Shown: positions 1-7,061, counted from the first letter of the stretch. The stretch: DNA of 12,807 nt from Candidatus Hydrogenedentota bacterium (GCA_003697085.1 RFFU01000114.1:1-12807); one strand, 5' to 3'. Notes: a model not told the origin generated them from the sequence alone. Numbers and translations: made by a program.

Positions 1-108
1 AGAACGTTTCAGACTCTCCTCGATGAAGGCCGCCGGGCTTGCCAGCCTCACTACGGATTTCGGTTTAAGCCAGTCCGGCAAGAGATCGCCGGGTTCCTTC
101 TTCGCCAC
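1..108 (-). CDS. N-terminal fragment of an unrecognised protein (runs off the left edge)
   Basis: An open minus-strand frame enters from the window edge. The best start is GTG at 108-106, because AAGGAGG (complement of 114-120) lies 5 bases upstream of it. The first residues read MAKKEPGDLLPDWLKP, and 36 residues are visible. The third codon positions are GC-rich like the neighbouring genes, which supports real coding. The same frame stays open upstream to about base 505, but that part reads as poor protein and lacks a good ribosome site, so I exclude it. I do not recognise the family and too little is present to propose a function. It lies downstream of the transglutaminase-like gene on the same strand, but the 358-base gap and a promoter-like site suggest separate transcription. 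Confidence 0.6.
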   Translation of the reverse strand, partial: MAKKEPGDLLPDWLKPKSVVRLASPAAFIEESLKRS

Positions 109-255
109 TATCTCCTCCTTCGTATTTTTCGTTTCGATCGCGCTCGGGTCCTTCCGGGAAACCTTCCGGCAGAGCCGGGACACGACGCGGAAAACGCTTT
201 CGGGAGAGCAGGATCCGAGCCTTCGTGTGCTCTCGCAGGTTCCGCCGAGGGGAAC

Positions 256-284
256 ATTCCAACGGCAAAACGCCGGAGTGTCAA
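256..284 (-). promoter_or_regulatory. Candidate sigma-70 type promoter for the left-edge gene
   Basis: On the minus strand a perfect -35 TTGACA (284-279) is followed after exactly 17 bases by TGGAAT (261-256), which matches 4 of 6 bases of the -10 consensus. Transcription would start near base 249 and run toward the GTG at 108. This is seen by eye only; the exact -35 and the ideal spacing are the support, and the weak -10 is the caveat. Confidence 0.4.
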
Positions 285-382
285 ATGCTAATGAATTTCC
301 TTCTTCGTTTGGGCTCGGCACGTATTGGCCTCGGGAATCGGCAGAGGACTGTTGGGGACAGAACGTGTTACCTATTACGAAG

Positions 383-401
383 TGGACGGATGCTCCGTCC
401 A
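383..401. repeat. Perfect inverted repeat, possible transcript end of the transglutaminase-like gene
   Basis: TGGACGGA and TCCGTCCA form an 8-base perfect stem around a 3-base loop, 66 bases past the stop of the minus-strand transglutaminase-like gene. No T-run follows on that strand, so it is not a classical intrinsic terminator. It could still be a processing or RNA-stabilising hairpin or a protein-binding site. Confidence 0.5.
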
Positions 402-466
402 ACAGCCTGCCATCCGAAAAACGGAGGGATTGAGAGTACGTGAAACGGTACGGAGAAGGACGAAGT

Positions 467-1588
467 TCAGTTCCCGTAAGGAAGTGGCTTCCAATCGAGA
501 TTCGCCTTCAGAAGGTTCTCCAACATCTCGGGCTTCAATACCTGAAGCCGCGTTTTCGGCGACGTCGTAAAAGTCGTTTCATAGACATCGTTCTGATCGG
601 GGTCTATCACGAGCAAGGGCTTGTTTTCCGGAAGAAATTTTCCGAGGAGCGGGTCCACGTCGAGCCATCCGGCACCATTGATGTAAACCTGAACCCACGT
701 GTGATTGAAGGTGGTTGAATTGTCGAGCACCGTGACCGTCCTCGCGGGAATGTTCTTCGCGCGGAAGAGGGCGGCGGCGAGACGAGATATCTCCACGCAT
801 ACCGCTTCTCGATCCCTATAGGTTTCCAGTGCACTTCTCAAATAAACGGGAGGAAATTCGTAATGAAACGCCTGGTTATCGGTGTTGAGAGAGAAGGGAT
901 AGCCGTCCATCTCTTTCAGGATGGCTTTGATCACTTCGTAATAGAAATCCGAAGTTGCGATCTTTTCAGCGTACTCTCTCAATGTCTCAGTGATCTCTAT
1001 TTCGTCTCCCGGCTCCAAGTACTTCCGCACCTCGATCGGATAATCCGTCTTCCGACTCGGTATTTTCAGATTTTTCCAGTCGCCCAGGGGCTTCCTCGTG
1101 GAGGAGCAAAAACCGGAATAATTCACGATCAGGTTTTCACCGGGAGCGAAATCTTTGTAAACAAGGTGGAGGATCTTTGCTCCGAGCGTATCGGTCCGAA
1201 TCTCGGATATGACGGGATCGTCGGGATAAACCTTCACCTCATCGATCCGGACCTTCTGAAATCCTTCATAGTCGGATAGGAGATAAAAAGATATATCGAC
1301 GTCGGTGGGATGTCTGTCCGCTTGTTTGAAACCGACTGTGTAGGAAAATTTTCCGAAACTGTTTCCGTGCGTTCTCCGCCGTGCATTGCCCCGCATTCCG
1401 GCGGAATCCCTCTCGGGGCGTCCGCGTCGCGGCGGCCGGCGGGGCGGGCGCGCGGGAGGCTTCTTCTCCCAAGGAGGGGGAAGCAGCACCAGCCTCATCG
1501 TTTCCACGGCACGGACTTTCCGGATCCCCAATCCCGGAAACAGGAGAGAGGTCCCTATCAGCAAGAAAAGAAACAATCGAATTCTCAC
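467..1588 (-). CDS. Secreted transglutaminase-like (papain-fold) protein
   Basis: A 373-residue protein with a signal peptide (hydrophobic residues about 5-21). A proline/arginine-rich basic linker covers about 37-74, a region likely to be beta-sandwich covers about 80-200, and a Transglut_core domain covers about 250-320. The catalytic triad is visible: Cys264 in EAVCVEISRLAAALFRA, followed by the family's IPAR turn at 280-283; His296 in FNHTWVQVY; and Asp312 in GWLDVDP. Family members act as cysteine proteases, peptide-modifying enzymes or transglutaminases; the substrate cannot be inferred here. The start is GTG, with GGGAGGAG about 8 bases upstream. The gene is divergent from lexA, 170 bases away, and seems to form a single-gene unit. 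The domain assignment is firm; exported location is likely; the exact reaction is unknown. Confidence 0.87.
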   Translation of the reverse strand: MRIRLFLFLLIGTSLLFPGLGIRKVRAVETMRLVLLPPPWEKKPPARPPRRPPRRGRPERDSAGMRGNARRRTHGNSFGKFSYTVGFKQADRHPTDVDISFYLLSDYEGFQKVRIDEVKVYPDDPVISEIRTDTLGAKILHLVYKDFAPGENLIVNYSGFCSSTRKPLGDWKNLKIPSRKTDYPIEVRKYLEPGDEIEITETLREYAEKIATSDFYYEVIKAILKEMDGYPFSLNTDNQAFHYEFPPVYLRSALETYRDREAVCVEISRLAAALFRAKNIPARTVTVLDNSTTFNHTWVQVYINGAGWLDVDPLLGKFLPENKPLLVIDPDQNDVYETTFTTSPKTRLQVLKPEMLENLLKANLDWKPLPYGN

Positions 1589-1620
1589 TCTTCCGCTCCT
1601 CCCTTGAACACAATTCCCAT

Positions 1621-1648
1621 AATATAGTCCCTTTTTGGTGACTGCGAA
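1621..1648 (-). promoter_or_regulatory. Candidate promoter for the transglutaminase-like gene
   Basis: On the minus strand TTCGCA (1648-1643; 4 of 6 matches to TTGACA) is separated by 16 bases from TATATT (1626-1621; close to TATAAT). This lies 33 bases before the GTG start, a normal distance, inside the AT-rich divergent intergenic region shared with lexA. Confidence 0.4.
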
Positions 1649-1723
1649 CGAAAAATATAAAATATCTTCGCCCGCGTTCCGGAAGGGTACCGTTTTTCGT
1701 CGGGAAGATTTCAGGACGATGCT

Positions 1724-1739
1724 TTCCCTGACAAGGGAA
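1724..1739. promoter_or_regulatory. Palindrome before lexA, candidate LexA operator
   Basis: TTCCCT and AGGGAA flank GACA as a perfect 6-4-6 inverted repeat that ends 19 bases before the lexA ATG. LexA proteins usually repress their own gene by binding a palindrome near the promoter, and operator sequences differ greatly between phyla. This is the clearest dyad in the lexA upstream region. It does not match the enterobacterial CTGT-N8-ACAG box or the Gram-positive GAAC/GTTC box. The operator role is inference. Confidence 0.35.
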
Positions 1740-1758
1740 GCCCGTTAGACTGAAGGCG

Positions 1759-2436
1759 ATGGGAAGAAGGCGAGTGGGAGAGATGCGCGAGCGGGTGTAC
1801 GAGTACGTTCGCGGGCGGATTCTGGCGGGGGACCCGCCGAGCATCCGGGAGATTTGTCGCGAACTGGGGTTTCGCTCGCCCGATACGGCGCGAGGGCATA
1901 TCGAGGCGTTGGTGGCGGAGGGACGGCTGGTGAAGAGTCCCCGCCGTCGTTCCCGAGGTCTTCGGCTGGGTGGGGGAGAAGAGGCCGCGCGCGGGGCGAT
2001 CGTGAGAGGGATCGGAGTCGATGAGGGAATGGAGATGGTGCCGCTGCTCGGACGGGTTCCCGCGGGCGGCGTGGAACTGGCCGTGGAGGAATACGAAGGC
2101 ACGGTTCCGGCGAGAAGACGACCGGGAAAGAGGCTCTTCGCGCTGGAGGTTCACGGTGACAGTATGAACGGCGCGGGAATCCTCGATGGAGATGTGGTCA
2201 TTGTCGAGCAGAGTCCGACGGCGGAGGATGGTGAGATCGTCGTGGCGCTGGTGGAGGAAGAGGCGACGGTGAAGCGGCTTCGACTCCGCCGCGGTCGTGC
2301 GGAACTTGTGCCGGAGAATCCCCGCTATCGATCGATTCCGGTTCCGGGAGATTCCTTCCGGATTCTCGGCCGGGTTGTGGAGGTTCACCGGTACGAGGTC
2401 GGAGCCGGCGGCTCGGGAAGGAAGACAAGAGCATGA
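1759..2436 (+). CDS. lexA: LexA-type SOS repressor (S24 family autoprotease)
   Basis: A 225-residue protein with the full LexA layout. The N-terminal winged helix-turn-helix covers about 8-70, with PSIREICRELGFRSPDTARGH as the recognition region. The autocleavage site is Ala102-Gly103 in GRVPAGG. The nucleophile is Ser135 in HGDSM and the general base is Lys172 in EATVKRL. In the SOS response, RecA filaments on single-stranded DNA trigger self-cleavage and release repair genes. The length is slightly above the usual 200 or so because of a basic linker (about 60-70) and an Arg/Gly-rich tail. ATG 1759 is chosen because it gives the standard LexA N-terminus; the ribosome site is weak (GAAGGC). 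The gene overlaps the MscS-type gene by 4 bases. An S24 phage repressor is the alternative, but the length and Ala-Gly site fit LexA better. Confidence 0.96.
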   Translation: MGRRRVGEMRERVYEYVRGRILAGDPPSIREICRELGFRSPDTARGHIEALVAEGRLVKSPRRRSRGLRLGGGEEAARGAIVRGIGVDEGMEMVPLLGRVPAGGVELAVEEYEGTVPARRRPGKRLFALEVHGDSMNGAGILDGDVVIVEQSPTAEDGEIVVALVEEEATVKRLRLRRGRAELVPENPRYRSIPVPGDSFRILGRVVEVHRYEVGAGGSGRKTRA

Positions 2437-4094
2437 TCGTGAGAAGGGCACGACGAAGGGGGCCGACCGGGGCGGAAAGTTATGCTTTTTTCCTTTCCGC
2501 GCTCCTCTTTTTCCTCCTCTTTCTTCTCGTTCCGGAAAAAATCTCGGCGGCGGAACTGCCTTCGTTTCAAGCGGCCTGGAGTGACACAATTTCGATCGAG
2601 GATCAAAGGCTCTGGATTCGCTATGCTCGTTGGGAACTCGAGGAACGGCTGGAACAACTGAAACACGAGGAGAAGCAACGGGAGCAGGAGTGGGTGGAGA
2701 GCCGGCGGGCCTTGGAGAAGGAGGAGAACCCCTCGGCGGCGGTCAGGATGCGGGAGGAAGCCTATCGGGCGGCGAAGGATTTTCCGGGAACTGCGCGCCT
2801 GGCCGCCGAGTTCTGTCTCAAAGCGCTTGCCGATCTGGACTCGGCCTTGGTTCGGATGGAATTCGTTCGCGGGAGAACTCCATCCCTCTCCGAACTGCGG
2901 CGCGATCGCGAGGAACTTGAAGCCTTCGAGAAACAGATTCGGCAAAACCTTCGTTTTCTCGAAAGCGAATCGGCGCGGGTCAAGGCCGAGAAGAAATGGC
3001 AGGAAAAGCGACTCTCCGAGGCGACGGAGAAGGACCCGACGAGATGGTATCGTTACGAGCTCCGGTGGGTACGAAAGCAGGAGGCGGTTTTGGAGGAGGG
3101 GGCCGCTTTTCTCCAAGGAGCGGCGGATCTCCTCCTTTCGATGCAGAAGGATCTCTCCCACCGTCTGGCGACGCTTCCTCTTTCCCGGAGGCTTTGGGAG
3201 ACCCTCGGGATTTTTGCAGACATCTGGAATTACGAGGTGTTGGTTTTTCAGTCCGGGTCTCTTACCGTCGGAAAGATTCTTCTTTCCCTTCTTCTGGTGG
3301 TTCTGGGGATCGCGTTTGCTCGCCGGATAAGCCGGTTTCTCGTATCCCGTATCGCTCAACGTGTCCGCTTGGACCGGGGCGGGGCCGAAACGGTCCAGAC
3401 CTTTCTCTTCTACGCGCTCCTCATTCTTCTTTTCCTCGTTCTCCTCCAGGTTCTTCAGGTCCCCCTGACACTCTTCACGCTCTTCGGTAGCGCTGTGGCC
3501 TTGGGAGTGGGCTTCGGGACGCAGAACATCATCAACAATTTCATAAGCGGCCTGATCTTGATGATCGAGCGTCCGATCAAGATCGGAGATGTTGTCGAGA
3601 TCGAGAATGTGCGCGGAGTCGTGGATCATATCGGAGCGCGGAGTACGCGGATTCGGACAACGGACAATCTGGTTCTCGTGTTACCCAACAGCAATTTTTT
3701 GGAAAAGCCCGTTATCAACTGGCATCTTCTGGATCGCAGAATCCGTGGATCGGTCAAGGTGGGCGCGGCCTACGGTTCCGATGCCCGGCTCGTCGAGAAG
3801 AAACTCCTGGAGGCGGTGGCGCGGGAAGAGCGAGTCCTTCGCCGACCCACCCCCCAGGTACTCTTTCGCGATTTTGGAGCCGATTCGCTCGAATTCGAAT
3901 TGCTCTTCTGGATGGAACCTCGTTCGGTGGTGGAGAAGCAAGAGATGGAGAGCCGTATTCGTTTCTCCATCGACGAACTCTTCCGCGAATGCGGAATAAC
4001 GATTGCCTTCCCGCAGCGCGACGTGCACCTCGATACAGCCGGCCCGATCGCCGTCAGACTGGAGGGAACACCGTCCTCGGCGGCTCCGTCTTGA
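2433..4094 (+). CDS. Large MscS-family mechanosensitive channel with coiled-coil periplasmic domain
   Basis: A 553-residue inner-membrane protein. A signal or first membrane segment lies at about 16-38. A charged, Glu/Arg-rich coiled-coil region follows at about 55-245 and is probably periplasmic. Membrane helices lie at about 278-297 and 319-341. The pore-lining third helix is in 345-376, with the Gly/Ala-rich GSAVALGVGFGTQNIINNF pattern typical of MscS. The cytoplasmic beta domain follows (GDVVEIENVRGVVDHIGARS, then VLPNSNF at 416-422), with the alpha/beta vestibule to about 535. The channel opens under membrane tension to release solutes in hypo-osmotic shock. At 553 residues it is longer than E. 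coli MscS (286) and shorter than MscK, so it resembles the mid-size paralogues. Its ATG sits in the ATGA that ends lexA, so translation is likely coupled and transcription shared. Confidence 0.95.
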   Translation: MIVRRARRRGPTGAESYAFFLSALLFFLLFLLVPEKISAAELPSFQAAWSDTISIEDQRLWIRYARWELEERLEQLKHEEKQREQEWVESRRALEKEENPSAAVRMREEAYRAAKDFPGTARLAAEFCLKALADLDSALVRMEFVRGRTPSLSELRRDREELEAFEKQIRQNLRFLESESARVKAEKKWQEKRLSEATEKDPTRWYRYELRWVRKQEAVLEEGAAFLQGAADLLLSMQKDLSHRLATLPLSRRLWETLGIFADIWNYEVLVFQSGSLTVGKILLSLLLVVLGIAFARRISRFLVSRIAQRVRLDRGGAETVQTFLFYALLILLFLVLLQVLQVPLTLFTLFGSAVALGVGFGTQNIINNFISGLILMIERPIKIGDVVEIENVRGVVDHIGARSTRIRTTDNLVLVLPNSNFLEKPVINWHLLDRRIRGSVKVGAAYGSDARLVEKKLLEAVAREERVLRRPTPQVLFRDFGADSLEFELLFWMEPRSVVEKQEMESRIRFSIDELFRECGITIAFPQRDVHLDTAGPIAVRLEGTPSSAAPS

Positions 4095-4097
4095 ATT

Positions 4098-6386
4098 TCA
4101 GTAGATTACTTGTTTCAGCCCCGGTTCTCCGGGTTCCGGAGGGACGGGTGAGGAAGAGCGGGAGCGGGAAGGAAATTTTCCGGATAGCGGAGGGCCGAGG
4201 AACGGAGGAAAGCCGCCTTTTCCCGCGTTTTTCATAAATTCCGAGAAGGCCGAGAGGTTCTTGTCCAGGCCGCACCACTGCACGAGCGTCGCGGCAAGTC
4301 CGACTCCTCGAGGGTTCGGTTGAACTTCGCCCGTCAGCAAGACGCTGCCTTCCTGCGCTTTTCCCTCCATCGAAATCTTCCAGGTTTCCTTCGGAAGAGA
4401 TCCGAATTTCTTCGAAGGAGTCTTCTCGGCGAGTTTGCCGAGTTCAGCGAAGGGTATGGTCATTGAGTACCGGAGGAAAACACCGTCTTTTGAAGGAGAA
4501 AGCCCGCGGAACTTCTCCGGATTTGCGGCGGTTTCGGCGTTCAACTGAAAAAGCAACCACGGTCCCTCGCGGACCTCGGACCCTTTTTTATTCTGGATAT
4601 TCCCGGCTTCCCCCAGCTCGAGAAATCTTTCCGCCATTTCCTCGCGTTCGAATCGCAGCGCGCCTAGGACGCGTATATCCTTCGGCGTTTTCCCCCCCCA
4701 ATCGAAGGCGAAACCAAGTTCGCGAATATCGCCGACGATCTCACTCATCGGAACCTCGTTCTCGCCCGAGGACAGCAGTTTTTCAGCGTCCGGCGCCGTC
4801 TCGATGCGCCCCGTTTCGCTTTCGTACACGAGGATGGTGTCGGCCCCCTTCTTCGCCACGATACGGAACACGGCGCCGTTTCCTTCGTAATAGAAGGGTT
4901 CGTTCCACGGAGTCCGAGGGTTATCCGGTAAATATTTTGGGATCAATCCGGCGATCTGCCCCACCTCGACCCTCCCTTTCGTCTCGGGGTAATTGCCGGT
5001 GTGGTCTGCGAAGTACATCGCGAGCGAGCCGTTGATCATCCCGATCGTTGCGCGCGCCGCTCCCAAGCGCGCCTCGCCGATCGATGTTTCGATCTTCTCG
5101 AAAACCGTCTCGAACGGCTTTGCCCACCCTTTTGGAAAGGCGAGCGCGGTCCGGAAGGAATAACCGTTGAACGCATCGAAGGGAAACGCACAACTGGCAT
5201 CCGCGAGGTTCTTCAACCAGGAGGGATTCCCGTCCACCGCGATCGATCCAGTGAAACGGTATGTTCCTCCCTCGGTTTGTCCCGTCGAGACGACGGCGCC
5301 GAACTGATTCAGATACTTCTTCCGGAAGTTCGCATAAGCCTCGCCGCCGAAGAGCCCGACGATGGGATCGATGTCATCGAGAATCTTCCGGAAATCGACG
5401 AAACTCTTGTCCTGCACCGTCTTCTCGGCGCCGGCGAAATATTTCCGATAGTCTTCCGTCTTGGCGAAACTGGCGCCGTTGTCATTCTTCCAGAGGGCCA
5501 ACGCTTCCTCAAAACGTTTCTTGCTGTTCGAAAGGATCCGGTAATCCTTGCGCCGCGCCAGGTGCCACGTTCCCCTCGGGCTCTTTTCACCCGCGAAGAC
5601 CTCCCATCCGTTCTTCTCTTCTCCCTTCGCCGAATTCACGTGGAGGGCATCAAGGGCCTGTTTTTCGAGATCGACGGCCTTTTCGGGATCCTGCCACTGC
5701 ACGACGACGACCATTTCCGGCATAAAGCCGCGGGCGGTGTCGATCTTATAAAGAGCCGTGGCGACACGGAATCCGAGCCCTTCGGGATCCGGGACCGTGA
5801 TCTCCTTTCCCATCTTCAGAAAGGGAATCCATTTTCGTGCTCGTTGAATCTCTTCCGGAGTCAAGTTCCGATAGTCGTTTTCGGTATAGACACGGACACC
5901 CGCTGGTATCAGAGAGGCCAACGGAATCTCCCGAGCGAAATGATCGCGGTAATAGCGCCAACCGAAATACCCGGCGGCGGCAAGGCCGGCGATCGCCACT
6001 AGCAGTCCCGCCGCGGCCAGGAACCACCGTCCTTTACGAGGGCGTTTTCCGTCGCCGACCATCCCCCCCGAACCGGCTTTTTCCACGTCGCCCGGCTTTT
6101 TTGCCGGCCCCGCCGCGGCGACGAGATCGGCTGCCCCGCCCGTTCCCTCGGCCGCCCCGCCCTGCTCGACGGGCGGAGCGGGTACCGCCGGAGGAGTCGC
6201 GGAGGGTGTCAGTAACGGCGCCAGTTCATCAACATCTTTTAACGCCGTCCAATCGGAAAACCCCTCGCGCCAGACGTAATGGTCGGGAGTCAGTGCCCCT
6301 TCTCTGAGCAGACGAGCCAAATCTTGACTGCCGAGAGGGCCGACGGTCTCTCCGGAATCGGAATAATAATACCACTGGTCGCTCAC
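4098..6386 (-). CDS. GYF_2-domain membrane protein with DUF3352-like and G-type pseudopilin-like regions
   Basis: A 762-residue protein from GTG 6386-6384, chosen because GGAGG (complement of 6394-6398) lies 7 bases upstream and the product begins right at the GYF_2 domain. The frame stays open 54 more codons upstream, to 6548, but that stretch is low-complexity Gly/Arg. In order: GYF_2/DUF4339 (about 3-60; QWYYYSDSGETVGPLG, then DHYVWREGFSDWTAL); a Pro/Ala/Gly linker (61-118); one membrane helix (about 121-143); then an extracytoplasmic part. Residues 152-420 resemble DUF3352. Residues about 442-518 look like the globular domain of type II secretion G-type pseudopilins (MYFADHTGNYPE, LIPKYLPDNPRTPWNEPFYY, KKGAD). 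Cytoplasmic GYF_2 and periplasmic remainder are inferred. Function is unknown. The stop lies 3 bases from that of the MscS-type gene. Confidence 0.88.
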   Translation of the reverse strand: MSDQWYYYSDSGETVGPLGSQDLARLLREGALTPDHYVWREGFSDWTALKDVDELAPLLTPSATPPAVPAPPVEQGGAAEGTGGAADLVAAAGPAKKPGDVEKAGSGGMVGDGKRPRKGRWFLAAAGLLVAIAGLAAAGYFGWRYYRDHFAREIPLASLIPAGVRVYTENDYRNLTPEEIQRARKWIPFLKMGKEITVPDPEGLGFRVATALYKIDTARGFMPEMVVVVQWQDPEKAVDLEKQALDALHVNSAKGEEKNGWEVFAGEKSPRGTWHLARRKDYRILSNSKKRFEEALALWKNDNGASFAKTEDYRKYFAGAEKTVQDKSFVDFRKILDDIDPIVGLFGGEAYANFRKKYLNQFGAVVSTGQTEGGTYRFTGSIAVDGNPSWLKNLADASCAFPFDAFNGYSFRTALAFPKGWAKPFETVFEKIETSIGEARLGAARATIGMINGSLAMYFADHTGNYPETKGRVEVGQIAGLIPKYLPDNPRTPWNEPFYYEGNGAVFRIVAKKGADTILVYESETGRIETAPDAEKLLSSGENEVPMSEIVGDIRELGFAFDWGGKTPKDIRVLGALRFEREEMAERFLELGEAGNIQNKKGSEVREGPWLLFQLNAETAANPEKFRGLSPSKDGVFLRYSMTIPFAELGKLAEKTPSKKFGSLPKETWKISMEGKAQEGSVLLTGEVQPNPRGVGLAATLVQWCGLDKNLSAFSEFMKNAGKGGFPPFLGPPLSGKFPSRSRSSSPVPPEPGEPGLKQVIY

Positions 6387-6653
6387 GGTATTTCCTCCCT
6401 TCCCCGCGGGCGTCGAATCGGTCCGTCCGGCAGATGAAGACATTGCAGGCTCCGCTCCATCTCCGCTCGGCCCTCCACGCGCACGACCCCTTCCCCCTCC
6501 TTCCGACCGGCCCCCAACCGCATTTCGCGCGGGAACAGTCTTTCGCACGTTCGCGGTTAGAAAGGCGTTCCCTTGGCGAAACGTTCACGCGATGAGGACC
6601 GTGAGTAGGCTACGGAAAAGCGGAAGCAACGGCAAGCAAAATCCGCAGCGAAA

Positions 6654-6679
6654 CCCGGGAACGGAGGCATCTTGCCTCC
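6654..6679. repeat. GGCATCTTGCC palindromic element, copy 1
   Basis: The unit is CCCGGGAAC, 3 bases, then GGCATCTTGCC and TCC. The inner 6663-6679 (GGAGGCATCTTGCCTCC) is a perfect 7-base stem with a 3-base loop. Two more copies lie at 6714-6739 and 6913-6938 with the same internal spacing, so this is a dispersed repeat and not a one-off hairpin. Confidence 0.8.
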
Positions 6680-6687
6680 AGGTGGAG

Positions 6688-6707
6688 CGCAGACTCTCCA
6701 GTCTGCG
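6688..6707. repeat. Perfect inverted repeat between repeat copies 1 and 2
   Basis: CGCAGACT and AGTCTGCG form an 8-base perfect stem around the loop CTCC. It sits between copies 1 and 2 of the GGCATCTTGCC element and has a different sequence, so it is a second repeat type in the same cluster. Confidence 0.7.
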
Positions 6708-6713
6708 GCGATC

Positions 6714-6739
6714 CCTGGGAGAGAAGGCATCTTGCCTGC
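6714..6739. repeat. GGCATCTTGCC palindromic element, copy 2
   Basis: CCTGGGAGA, 3 bases, then GGCATCTTGCC and TGC: the same 26-base unit as copy 1 with a few changes in the left part and an unchanged 11-base core. The AGGCA/TGCCT stem (6725-6737) is intact. Confidence 0.75.
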
Positions 6740-6795
6740 TCCTTGTGAACACCAAAAGCGCAACAGCTACAACTGGGACAGCCGGCAACTTCCTC

Positions 6796-6840
6796 ATTCT
6801 CCCTCACCCCTTTCGGGAGAGGGTTGGGGTGAGGGGTGAA
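6796..6840. repeat. REP-like long imperfect hairpin
   Basis: CCCTCACCCC (6801-6810) and GGGGTGAGGG (6826-6835) form a 10-base perfect stem around a 15-base loop, extended outward by ATTC/GAAT with small bulges. Such C-rich/G-rich hairpins are typical of repetitive extragenic palindromes that occur in many copies between bacterial genes. The match to that class is from memory, not a search. Confidence 0.7.
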
Positions 6841-6873
6841 TTGAGCACCGGCGCGGGATGCCAAGTGGAGGGG

Positions 6874-6901
6874 ATTCCTCGGCGCTTACGCGTCTCGGAA
6901 T
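6874..6901. repeat. ATTCC...GGAAT inverted repeat
   Basis: ATTCC and GGAAT flank an 18-base loop. The element reads GATTCCTCGG at the left and CTCGGAATGACA at the right. Similar GATTCCTC...GGAATGAC elements recur between genes in many environmental genomes, as far as I recall. It ends 11 bases before copy 3 of the GGCATCTTGCC element. Confidence 0.5.
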
Positions 6902-6912
6902 GACAATGGCCC

Positions 6913-6938
6913 CCCGGGAACACGGGCATCTTGCCTGC
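6913..6938. repeat. GGCATCTTGCC palindromic element, copy 3
   Basis: CCCGGGAAC, 3 bases, then GGCATCTTGCC and TGC. It has the same left motif and spacing as copy 1 and the same right end as copy 2. All three copies lie in the same orientation within 285 bases. Confidence 0.75.
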
Positions 6939-7061
6939 AAAAACGGTTTCGCCGAGGATCCTCCTTCGACCGTCCCGTTTCTATGCAGGGTTTCGCCCAG
7001 GAGCGGACGGATACGATTCGGAAAAAGGTACTTTTTCTATGCCCCCGGCGTCGCGTTCCGG

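Larger units (their letters stand above)
109..466. other. Intergenic region between the edge gene and the transglutaminase-like gene
   Basis: This 358-base stretch has no gene I can support. It holds a perfect inverted repeat just after the transglutaminase-like gene (383-401), a promoter-like TTGACA/TGGAAT pair on the minus strand (256-284), and a predicted 5' leader of roughly 140 bases before the GTG start at 108. The frames open here, such as a plus-strand one covering 23-433, have low-quality composition and no homology that I recognise. Confidence 0.5.

Noticed and set aside
23-433. Plus-strand open frame at the left edge (136 residues)
   Set aside because: It opposes a better minus-strand frame with a strong ribosome site, and its sequence is Ser/Arg-rich without recognisable family features.
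2385-3629. Minus-strand open frame (414 residues) opposite the MscS-type gene
   Set aside because: The composition is low-complexity and charged, without recognisable domains, while the plus strand encodes a clear channel.
4120-4133. CCCGG/CCGGG hairpin as a terminator between the convergent genes
   Set aside because: It lies inside the coding end of the GYF_2 gene, has only a 5-base stem and has no T-run on either strand.
6387-6548. 54-codon N-terminal extension of the GYF_2 protein
   Set aside because: It is low-complexity Gly/Arg with no good ribosome site, whereas GTG 6386 has GGAGG at 7 bases and starts the domain directly.
6654-6938. CRISPR array
   Set aside because: The three repeated units are unevenly spaced, only 26 bases long with a short core, interleaved with other palindromes, and no cas genes are present.
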